Below are positions 42,465 to 54,200 of a stretch of 58,004 bases of DNA, in pieces. The position numbers were made by a program, and so were the translations under genes. The stretch comes from Phoronis australis. Its lineage: Eukaryota > Phoronida > Phoronidae. Each line of letters opens with the position of its first letter. The first letter of the stretch is position 1. The notes below the pieces were generated by a model that had not been told where the DNA came from, searched no databases, and saw only the letters and a list, made by a program, of their open reading frames with translations. The stretch covers positions 2,567-60,570 of the forward strand of contig NMRA01001068.1 in assembly GCA_002633005.1 (NCBI GenBank), in the 5' to 3' direction.

Positions 42465-45160
42465 CCATGTAGACTAATTTGATTACACTGATGTCTTTCA
42501 CTACTTTTCGCCATAATTAAATTCACTCCAGCAAATTACAGTTCCAGATGACGCTACTGGACCTTTCAAAGGCTCGCGTAACTTGAATTGATTTTTGTTT
42601 TCGAAAACTTCATGTTTTTCAAAAATCTGAAACAGAACTAATTCACTGCATTCCGGCAAAATCAAATCTGTTGGAATAAGTGATACATATTTATTGAAGA
42701 ATACAAAGAACATGCAAAGACAAAATGACAAACCCAGAAATCGCGAAGCATTATATCTGGGCTGTAAACAATTCATAAATAAAACTAATTTACATAGATG
42801 TATATACATGTAAGTAGTATCTAATATAAGTATTCCAACAGTTAGATATGCTATTACGAATATATAAAAACAAAAATATGTACAGATTCATGTATGGAAA
42901 TCAGAAGCAACAATATTGATAAACGGTACATAAAAAATTTGCTAACGTTACTTAAGAGGAATTCATTGAGAACGAGGTGAAGGTTAGGACTACCATTCAA
43001 TAATAATGTAACTCTAGTAGGGATATTATTACAAGAATTGTTGGAATACCAGATTTCTGCAGCAAAAAAAAAACACCGCCTCGCTATGGCCTGTTTTTGT
43101 GTTCAACTGGTGTTTCACATTGACTTCTCAGGCGTTTTTTTAGCTTTGCCCGGCAGCCAAACACACCGGGCGTTAGTAGATTTCAACTTAACAAATGAAA
43201 AGACATTAGAATTCTTTCGCAAATAACGATTGTATATTACCAAATATAAAATCTTTGCCATGGTTATGGTTTGTGATTTTGCGATGGAGAGCTAATAAAA
43301 AATGCCTACCTTAGGTCAACGTCATGATGAAAAAATACTTGTCTTTTTTCACTGCAAGCCAGTTAGTTCCAGTCCTTCGGGAAAACACAGGGCAATATTT
43401 AAAATTTCCACACATGAGATAAAATTCAATTCTCTGATTATGTACACAGGGGGAACTTATTTACTTATTTACTATTTATCCTACCAAAAATTGTTCAGAT
43501 GAATTGATCGGTTTAACCAACGTGGAACTCACACGTGTCTTTCTGTAAGCATGCAGCCTAAAAAAATATTAACGGTTTTTCACTTTCAAAGGATATGCTT
43601 CCTGTAGTTCATGATATGACTAACGTGCATGACGTCATATTTCACTTGACTTAGATCACAGTGAAATCTCTCTGAAAATTGTTTCGATGGCCAACTTTAC
43701 TTTATTGTCGATTGGTGATGTCCCCTGGCGGCGAGGTTGGTAATTGGTGTGAACATGCATTGGCCTCTGTGATTTTTGAATTTCGATGGGCCTAAATAAA
43801 CAGTATGTTTTGTTAATAAATGTCTCGACTAGTCAAAGAGTGTTTGGAACTCGTGTTTAATCTTTGTTAAACTATTCCACAGAGTACAGTAGTCTTCAAA
43901 ATAAAAGGGACAATGTAGAAATTCAAAGTTTTGACGCAGAGCAGAAAACTGCGATTAAACAACTGTTTATTTCCATTAAAAAATCGGTTTTAATTCTAGC
44001 TAAATCTCAACAAAATCTCAACAGGTGTTGCTCCATGCATGATGTCAAAATTGCGGCAACTTATTGTGCAAACTCATTACACAAGTAGCCTAAACACGCC
44101 AGATCACACTACTCAGCAAAAACCTTCGCCAAACCCCGGCTACTTGCCTCAAAGATTTCGCTAAACTGACTCGGGGAGCAAAGTAGAAGTTCGCTGTTTC
44201 AGATGATTTGAGTTTTAAACGTTAACGGTGAATTTTATTCCCACATACGACCTTAGCAAAAAATGGGTTTCACACACTTGTCTCAAAGGTTGTGGCGTGC
44301 TACGATAACAATTATGGTCATTTTTCTCCACTTGGGTCATGATCGACAGGAATCGTAATATCACTTGGCATTGAAGCGGTCCAACTTTAGACGGGCTGAC
44401 CCACCCCATCAAAAAGCAGAGTGGAAGCAGGGAGAGGCAGAGTCCTACATCTGCGATAGTGGCCCACGACCATATTCTGTTTTTAGTGGTTCGTGCGCTT
44501 TCCGGCCCGAAAATTCGAAAATTGTTATTGGGGTCCCTTTACGCTGGGCTTCATCGGCACTCAATTTAGGCTCAGGTGCGGAAACCCTGCGGATGAAATG
44601 TTCCAAGATGGAGATTATTTCTATGGTACCTCTAGTTAATTTTGAAACAGTATCGGAAATGTCCCTCTTATAAGAGGACTGCTTACGCGGGTACTACTAT
44701 TCTGTCAATCACAGTGGTATAGAAATTACTATAACCGATGCTGAAATCTCTTTGTAATAGTCTAACCGTCATGGGTAAAACCTGCTCGTGGAAATTTAAA
44801 ATAGAACTAATAGTGGTGTTTCTGGAAAAAATGTATATAGAGTCGGTATTTTAATTTAACATATGCACCCCGTCACAACGCGTCACTATGACGGTCGGGC
44901 TCTAATAAGCATTTTAAAAAAGGTCAAAAAAGGTTAAAAGTCATAATTAGGAAGCTGTGAACCTGCATTGCATAAATCAGTCATTTCGGGATTTTAATTA
45001 AAATGGAAAATGCTTCCTTAAAGCGATACTGTCACCGTATGAACAAAAATCTCCGGTATCTCCAAGCAGCACTGTTGACAAAGCTTCTAAATTCAACGCC
45101 AGATGTCCCTAATGTTTAGGTTGTACGAAGCGCCACTAGTGTCCTATCTTGTTACTAACT
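42465..45160. other. Intergenic region upstream of PHAX
   Basis: No exon, RNA gene or repeat supported. The PHAX promoter should lie near 45000-45160, but no TATA box or other element can be assigned confidently. Confidence 0.4.
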
Positions 45161-45166
45161 TTCACA

Positions 45167-45238
45167 ATGTCCGATTTGGAAGAAGGGGAGCTCGAATCTG
45201 ATGAAGATATCACTACCACTGTGTCAGCCAATACTACG
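45167..45238 (+). CDS. PHAX: PHAX exon 1
   Basis: The ATG at 45167 starts an acidic N-terminus, MSDLEEGELESDEDITT. The exon is taken to end before GCAAGT (45239), a GC-type donor, because that leaves phase 0 and no GT donor nearby fits. Without splicing the frame stops within 18 codons. Confidence 0.72.
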
Positions 45239-48200
45239 GCAAGTTTAATACTGGCATTGGTTGGCTTACAATCATGAGAAAGTGGCAGTTGTGATGTGGT
45301 AGCGTGCAAAACATTTACTGCGCAGGGGGAGTAACTTACCGATTCGAGATTCAGTCCAGACAGTCATGCTCACTACTCATTAGTCACTCACTTCAGTTCA
45401 GAACTAGAGTCTAGAAAGACTAGAGAGTAGGCGAACACCACTGTCTCAACTGACCCCAGTAGAGACGGTGGCTATCTCATAGGGTCACCATACTCCTGAA
45501 GCTTTTCAGCGAATTATGCCACACACTGCAGTGGTGGATTTAGGGGGGCCAAGGGGACCATGGCCCCCCTAAAATTCTACCAGATGCCATTTGGTAGTTC
45601 GGATGCGATTTGCTGACTAGCATATACGCGCATTCAAGGGTGTGAATAAACAATGCATAGGCCCTGAACAAAACCATTTACCTTTTTTTTTTTTAGTCAA
45701 ACGGTCCACAAACCCAAAAATTCGAGACCCCTGCATCCCTGCAGTTTAGGGTGGGCACGCGTGTCTGCCAGAATTTTAGTTATTCCTGTGTCCTGCCCCC
45801 CCAACTCAAAATCCTGGATCCGCCCCTGCTCTGATTAAACCATCAAAGTCGTGTTGTGTATAAATATATCTTTTTCAGTGATGTGTAGAAATATGTATTG
45901 TTGGCTAGAGCGTCTGCACGGTTAGGAGAAGGTCCTGGGTTCGAGTCCCAGTCGGAGGCAGAAATCTTTTTGAACTTACATTCATTAAGTCACATGATGT
46001 GATCAAAAAGATGGCGGGTTGAATGGGATAAACTATTTCCTAAGTCATAAGTACCTTTTGGCTAGCCTTGAGTGCTGTAACGGAATTTGGTGGAGCGTCC
46101 AGCACCGATCTCTACTTAGTAGGCCTAACTAAAATGTCGACTGTTCGTAGCCGATAAAAAATATTTGCAGCGTTGTGTACTTTTTTACTTGTTCGTATCA
46201 CATGCGAGAGAACCGTGGAGACAACTTATTGAGAGTGAAACGAGAGAGAAGTAGATAAATACACTGACTTTATTATGCACTAAATATGAAATACAAATCT
46301 ACAAACTTACAACTCATCGCCATATTCTGTTGACATCGCAGCATTGACTTATAACCCCAAAAATGTTTAAACAAAAAAATACGCCGAAAAACGTTGAAGA
46401 CCAAATTAAAAGGGCCCAAACAGTTTATTAGTTTGGTTGGGATTCCTTGCGGATAGATTCGAGACCCGGCAGAATCCGAAGTTTGAGCGTGTGGGACCCA
46501 TTTTTATAGGCAAATTCACACCGTGAATGTTCTAAATTATGCTAAAATCGGGGTCACAAGTTAAACGTAAAAACCAATCAAAATGCAAGGTGAAATTTCG
46601 TCATCAAAATTACCAAATAAGGGAACTGACCAACATACACCCCCTTTAAAATATAATTGACCACTCTGGAATTAAAAATAGTCTTGTCTGACGACGCTAC
46701 TTAACTCATGACTCCATCAATAGACGGCGCTCCCGTCACACTGCAAAGCTGTGCACGTCTTGAATATATAGACAGTGACCACCGTCTGTAGCTGGCTGAG
46801 TAGAGACGGTGTAGCTCCTACTGGAGCTTCACATGCTTGAAGCTTTTCAGCGAAGTATGCCTCACACTGATAAAAAAAATCAAAGCCATGTTGTTATAAG
46901 TACCTTGTGCTTATAAGGGGATACCTTAGGAGGCTTTCAATGTGTTTAATTCCTTCCTAATACTCTCGTTATCAAACGTTTTCTTCGAGCAGTCCTTCGT
47001 TCAGTTTCCAAAATTGGTAACTGGCCATTTTTACACAGGTGCATGCCAACGACCAAACGTCCGATGTGTTTGACCTAAATTTGATGTTAAGTTTTAATTT
47101 AGAAAAAGAAATAAAAAACAGCTTATTTGATTACTGAAACTTCAAAATGCTTCATTTTCAGTTGAAAAGAGTGTTATAAAGAAGGCCATAGACTGTATTA
47201 GTGACAGTGTATACAACTTAACAGACAGACCTGTCCAGTTAATTTGGAAAAAATTAATCGTTTTGCGTGCTTGCAAGTTTGGCTCCCAGTCACATCAGAA
47301 ATTCAATATATATTAAAAATCTGAAGCAGTTCAATTTACTGCAACAGACGAGAAATCATGAAAGAAATTGACAGCATTTTCATCTTCAACACTTTTTATT
47401 ATTTTGTGTGTAATTCGACGATGTTTACCAAATCCAACAAAAGGCAGTGCACGAGTTAATTGCATCCAATTATGTGATGACAAATCCAAGGGTATTACCG
47501 TCTATGTGTTAATTGCATCCAATTATGTGATGACAAATCCAAGGGTATTACTGTCTATGTGTTAATTGCATCCAATTATGTGATGACAAATCCAAGGGTA
47601 TTACTGTCTATGTGTTAATTGCATCCAATTATGTGATGACAAATCCAAGGATATTACTGTCTATGTGTTATCAAGGCATCAGTTTTGTTGACATGTTTAT
47701 AATGCCTTGGTTCAGCCAGAGGTATTATCAATGACAGCCTCTTATTGGCTTGTCACTGCCTGCAAATTTTTCATTGTTTAATGTGGAGGAAACTGGTAAT
47801 GTTCTAAAACTGAATTTCAAACTTAGCTACTTTTTTTAACTTTCTCCTTTGTTGTTTTTATTACTTATAATGTTGTTGCTGGAGGATGTGAGGAACAATT
47901 TGATTCAAGTGCCTGTGGTTATTCTGTTCAACTCACCTGTGTGCAGTGTTCTTATATTCTCAGTCTCTACCCGGAGAGAGTTACAGATTCTAGGTACTCT
48001 AGTACTCGACATGTTCCAAACAGAGCTGTTACCTCCTTCAACAGGCCAGTCGTTCACAGATATTTAATGCTGTTTTCTTCTAACGGTTGGTTGTAGATAG
48101 TTGTTGGGCTGGCAATATGATTGCCAAATGTCTTGGTAATTCTTCACATGGCAAAGACTGGGAAACATGTAGTCTAGGTAACGCGTAGTCTAGGTAACGC

Positions 48201-51200
48201 GTAGTCTAGGTGTCGCACACAGTCCTTTCACTTTTAGCATCTTTTCTGGGTTCTCTGCAAACCTTTAATTAATCATTTCTTGATTGTTTGTACAATTGCA
48301 GTTGAACAGATGTTTGATGTTGCAGAATGGCGCTACTAGTCATACGAGCCGAGGGGATCATTCAGCAGAGAGCACCGCTAGTAATGCGGCACTCTATCGT
48401 CACAAACCGCCTGGTCTGTCGAGTTCTGACGATTCCAGTGACAGCGATGATGATCCAGCAATTAAACGAAAACGCCGTCACAACCTCACCAAACCAGATC
48501 ATGCAACAGCACAAGCCTGGTTCAACCCAAACAGACAGGGGGAACCTATACATGACATGAGGCAGCGCTGGGCTCAAGGTCCCACATTTTGGACAGGAGA
48601 AATGACTGATATCAGCAAGTTTTCCCAGCCTCCTGTACAAACAAATGTCAGCAATGTTGATGCTAAAGGAATTAATGGTAGTCGGAAGAGGAAAAATAAT
48701 GTATGGGGCTCTGTTTTGGCTGAGCAAAGTTTGAGCCATGGCCTTGGAAGTGTTGGTGTTATTAATAAGGACTACCTTTTTGAAAATGATCGAAGTGTTG
48801 AAAGCTATGATTATTTAGCTGCCAGACAGGAAACAGACGGAGAGGGTGAGTTAACTGAAAACATTTGATAAAATGATACTTTTTTGCAGGTGGCAACTAC
48901 AAATATCATCAGTGAGTGCTGGAAAAATGACATTCCTACAAATTTATTATTCATTTCAGTCTTAATTACTGATAATTATGCTTAGAATGAATTGGTTACT
49001 CTGAGGAATAAATAAAAAATTGATTTAAAATATAGGATTTCAATTTTCTAGCCCCATTTCGCATCATCTATAGTCTTTTATGTCCTGTAGTTTGGTATGA
49101 AACCGAATTTGAGTTTTTTAAAAGGATTTCCTGAGTTTTTGTACAGTGCGATGGAATACGTTTTTCATTGCTTTCCGATATCATGTTCAATAGGTAAATC
49201 ACTCACTGAAGAGCATTGTGAGTCTGGCAAGTTAGACATTCTGCCCTCTCTCTAAGGGCCTTGTTCACTGACTGGATTTCCCGCATCAGGTTGACCTGGT
49301 TCTAGAATTAGGCCATACACCTCTGGGAGCTGTACGATGAAATTCAAAGCAGATTTGATTTGGACCATTTTTGTCTTGATCTCGTTGTTGCTGTACAGTG
49401 TCTCCGCTTATTTACTGCTATTTACACCAGCTTGGTTTCCAAGTCCAATTATCACATCGAAATGTTTCTGCAGTCGTATCCAACATCTTGACTTGCATAC
49501 CAATAATCTACCTCACTTCAAAAAGTTAGTGAAATCCAATGGATCTACTTCCGAAACGGGTATCAGAGGTTTTATCGGGCTGTTCTCGTTGTTCGTCTCA
49601 CTCGTTTGAACTCTCGGCACCAAAGTGACATGTTCAACAAATGACCACAAGATTTTGCAGAAGTTACCAATGCTAAAAATTGAATATCACGACAGTTTGT
49701 AAATATTTAAGAATTTTAAAATCATTCTATTCTTGAGTTCGTTCATTCTGCCAAAATATTGTTCATTTTGGAAGTTTTCTAACAGTGGTTTTGGTGGAAT
49801 ACTCGGTCTCGATTTTCGCAGAAATTGGGTTAATCCGACAAAGACATACTTCAAGGTCTTTTTTACACTAAATTAATTGTTAAACGAAAGATTTTGGCAC
49901 GAGCTTGGCCGTTCATTGATTGTACTTAATCTCTAATGAAATAGACATCTATTTGTGTTGACAGGCAAGAACTAGTGACACACTGTTGACGTAGTTAGCA
50001 ATCCACATTTTATGTTTCAAAATGTAGTCCTCAGTTTGAATGGAATTTTAGATCAGTGTTTGTGATATTGATGGATGATAGCGCTCACTGTTCTTATACA
50101 AATCTCAGAGTGCAAGGTGCAGTGAAATGGGTAAAGATTTTAATGGTACATTTCTTGGTACGCATGTTTTATGGCATCTGAACAAAAACATTTATTTAGG
50201 ATTTTTGGTGAAATCTTCCAAAATCTATCTGGAAGTTTTATGTAACTGGCTGCAATGCCTGTACTGTTACGGTATACGATAATTTGTCGTGTTCTAGACA
50301 ATGAAGGTCGCCGCGGAAACAAGCGCAGTTTCATCACCAGCAGACTTGGTAGCAGAAAGTACGACAAGGATAAGTCACGTACGCATGTGGGTGCAAGTGC
50401 TGACGACACGGAGGAACACGTGTGGAAGGCAATCACACGAACTTTGAAGGAGCAGAAAGAAAGTCTCATTGGTGAGTTTGCAACTTGTTATAATCATTGA
50501 AGGCAGTCTGGTGCGCGTTGTACCAGGCATGCATCGGCTGCTCATGTAGGTCCACTGTACTGATCACCTGGAACCATGTTTTTGCTTTATTAATGTATAG
50601 TTAAAACCAAACTTAGGAGCTAGAGACCTGGGCCCGTTCCAAGAAACTGACTTAAGTTCATTTCTGACTTATGTCTAAGATTTGTCTCGACTTCCAAACT
50701 TTGAAACTTCCACTTCCGGTAAGTTACTAAAATTAAGACAAAACTTAAGTATAACTTAGATCCCTTTCTTGAAACGGACATGAGACAAAGGGGGGGCTCA
50801 GATCCAATTTCAAGTGTCAAATTCGGAACACGGCGCAAACGGCAGTGGCGCTGGGCACTACGACTCAGTTTCCGTCGTCTTCTCCACTGGGCAATGAAGA
50901 AAATTACTTCATTTTTTAGAGAAAATGGAATCTGAGTGATGAGGAAAAAACAGAAGCTGCTGGTAAGATGTCAGTTTTAATCGAAGCCTTGGTGAATCAC
51001 TCAGAAACTCATAATTCTCTCTCCAAAGCAATCGCGTCATTATTGCCAACACAAAAAACGGATTTGGTCTTTTGGGCAATTGAAGGCTATTTTAAATACA
51101 AAAAATTTGTTACGAACTGATTGCACAAAAATAAAACATGTAATAAGCATTACAAAAAGATGGAGGTTTTGCGCGCAAACGTTGTGGACCATAAACAAGT

Positions 51201-54200
51201 AGGTCTCTTAGTATCAAATTAAGAGTTAAATCGTTGTGGTGCAGTGGTAAAGCACACGTGCTCTATCTGCCCTGTTTGACACTTTCTCGTTTTCTTTTTG
51301 CCTTTGCTTCTTGCATAATACTTCGGGAATCAAGGAAAATGCTTGATTTTTAGAGGAAAAAACAGAAAAATTTCCTGGGTGGGAGCAGGCAAACCCCCCT
51401 CCAGACCTCCCCCCATTCGATGCTCTGCGCATCTACAATCGTGCTTTGAGCAAATGTTTACAGACAAAATGTTGGGCCCCCCTTGTGATATCCTAGATCC
51501 GCCACTGATCTGACTCAGTTTTCTTGGAACCGGCCCCCGATTCAAGGGTTTGTCAGTGCGCTCCAGTTAATCTTGGAGAACCTTTATTTAAACTTAGTTT
51601 GTTTGTGGGTTTTGACTTAAGTTTGGGCCGCATTCCATAATGGCAATGACTCCCAAAGGATTTGTGACAAGAAATTGTGTGCTGTGGAATAGAAACTATA
51701 GACTAAGTGTGTTTGGCTACATTTTTCTCCCATGATTCAACATAAGCGTTGTCAACTTTAAGCACTTCAGTGACGGCCATTTTGGTAGTGTATGTGATTG
51801 ACAAGCTCACAGGTAACTCGCCTTACAAAAAACACTTGAGGGGTATATCTCATTTCAGTAAAATTTCACCAATTTTGAACAAAAATAATTGTCAAAATTG
51901 GTTGTTTTTCGTTTTTAAGGCTTCTAATGTTTTTTTAGATGCCCACAGTTTCTCAAAACTTTATCCAATGGCACTTATGATATAGAACTTTAACTTTATC
52001 CAATGGCACTTATGATATAGAACTTTAACATTATCCAATGGCACTTATGATATAGAACTTTAACATTATCCAATGGCACTTATGATATAGAACTTTAAAC
52101 TGATAAAGCCTTTGTTTTATAACACAGGAAAAAACTACGTCAAATACAGGACTTTGCTTACTTGAGTTAGCCACGTTGCGTCCGTCTCTCACGGGCTTCA
52201 TCGTGGCTAATGATGTTACTATCATTCTGTGAGAGATGGCGCTAGTTTTCGGACTAAGTTGCTCCAGCTTGGCTAATGATGTTACTATCATTCTTTGAGA
52301 GACGAGCGCTCATTCTTGGACTAAGTTAGCAGTGGGTTATGTTTCATGAAGAGTGCTTTAAGACTTGGACAGAAGTTTGATCTATATTTATTTTCTGAAA
52401 AATAATTAAACTTCACCTGAGCAAACGTGTAAAATCTCTGAAAATATACACCTAAGTGCTAGTTACTGTGGTTATTTGTGTAAATTATTTCTAGGCTGCA
52501 AAATGCTCGTAATTGTGAAGTGGAAGCATAAGACCAAATTTCTGTCTTGAGTCATTTTCATCAAACGGACCGTAGAATGCCTTCATTTATCTGTGAAGGT
52601 GATGCTGGTCATTTTTTACAGAACGAGTTGTTAAAGTTCTGGGGAAGAAGAAATCTCTCAAATTGCTGTATTTAACTGAAGACATTGAGGAAACTGGGGG
52701 ACTGTGGACAGTGGTAAGTCAGTAGTTAGACTTTTGGAGGGGCCGCGTATCCACGGTTACTTAGAAATCTTAGTAGTCAAAACTGATGGATGTAGCATTT
52801 CAGCCTATTGTAGTTGCAATTATGTCTAATACTTGGGTGATATGGAATGAGATACTCATAAACTCGAATAAAATGGAGGGCACGTCACAATGACAGTAAA
52901 ACATGACTCTGTCCTAGTATGAAGAATACTTGTGAAAATGTGATCTCTGTTTCCAAAGTTTGCTTAAAAAGGGAGTTGATGAACACTATGAAGGGTTCTT
53001 GTTTGGTCATTCTATTTTTGCCCTGCCCCACCTCGTGTTCACTCTTCTGAGATGGGTGCAGTAAATGTTTTATCCACTGTTCATAGTGAAATATATTACT
53101 TTTATTACATCTTGCTTTTTTTCGGTTGAAAGAAATATAATTCTTTTGTGAGATGGCATACTGTTTTGAGTTGCGTGGGAGAGAACTTTTTAAAGCTTTT
53201 ATAAAACCTCTATCTTCCGAAAATAGGTCAACTTGTTACTTATTCAAATTAATGATATTTCTGAACTGAGAAGGAAGTGACACCTCATTGTTACTTGAGG
53301 TCAGCCTCTGCAAGTTGGCTTGTCGTGACAGGTCATTGTCAGGTTAGCCTCTGCAAGTTGGCTTGCCATGACAGGTCATTGTGAGGTCAGCCTCTGCAAG
53401 TTGGCTTGTCATGACAGGTCATTGTCAGGTTAGCCTCTGCAAGTTGGCTTGCCATGACAGGTCATTGTTGCTTGAGGTCAGCCTCTGCAAGTTGGCTTGT
53501 CACAACAGGTCACTTTTTATGCGCCCACATATTTATATGTGGACGCATTATGCCGTCATCTCCGTCCGTCTGTCCGTCCGTCCGTCCGTACGGGCGGCGT
53601 CCGTCCGGCGTGTGGCGTCCGCTGCTCTATCTCCAAAATCCTTTGACATATGTTCATGAAATTTGGCACATATGTTCCATTCATGAATGGGACGGCATGT
53701 GCGAACTTTCGGACAGATCCGACAACCGGTGTGCCCCCTAGTGGCAATTTTAGTTTTTTATGCTTACCTTTGTATCTTCAAAAGTCCTGAACGGATTTTC
53801 ATGAAATTTGGTATGTAGGCACCTATTAGTGAGATGACGCTATCCTCCCGTTTTCAGATGGATTTGACATAGTTTGCGCCACCTAGTGGCCATTTTTAGT
53901 GTGCATCAACTTCTCTATCAACCAAACCGCTCAAAGGATGATTGTGAAAATTGGCATGTATATGCTTACTTTGTAGAGGACGGTTGACGATGATTTTCCG
54001 ACGATTTCGACTACTGTGGCGCCTCCTAGTGGCAGTTTTGTTTTATTTTCGCCTATGGCTGTATCTCCTAAACCGTTCGCAGGATTTTTACGAAATTGTG
54101 TAAGTATATTTATATGATGTTAACAATGGAACATGACGACTTTNGCAGTTTTGTTTTTTTTGCACCTATGGCTGTATCTCCTAAACCGTTCGCAGGATCT

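Larger units (their letters stand above)
45405..46905 (+). repeat. Direct repeat pair, one copy carrying a MITE
   Basis: Segment 45470-45528 plus 45829-45870 matches 46795-46905: GTAGAGACGGTG, TTGAAGCTTTTCAGCGAA, ATGCC and CACACTG, then ATCAAAG and TGTTGT. The second copy is uninterrupted and so acts as an empty site for the MITE at 45529. Confidence 0.65.

Noticed and set aside
45903-45961. Functional tRNA gene
   Set aside because: The T arm and box B are good, but the 5' acceptor strand is missing and the D arm cannot be completed.
47455-47668. Possible CRISPR-like array
   Set aside because: Units are directly tandem with no variable spacers, and the context is an animal intron. The same applies to the arrays at 42321, 51958 and 53297.
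53556-53747. Arg/Thr/Asp-rich frames over GTCCGTCC tracts (also at 10827)
   Set aside because: Low-complexity translation of the modular repeat, present in several copies with differing frames.
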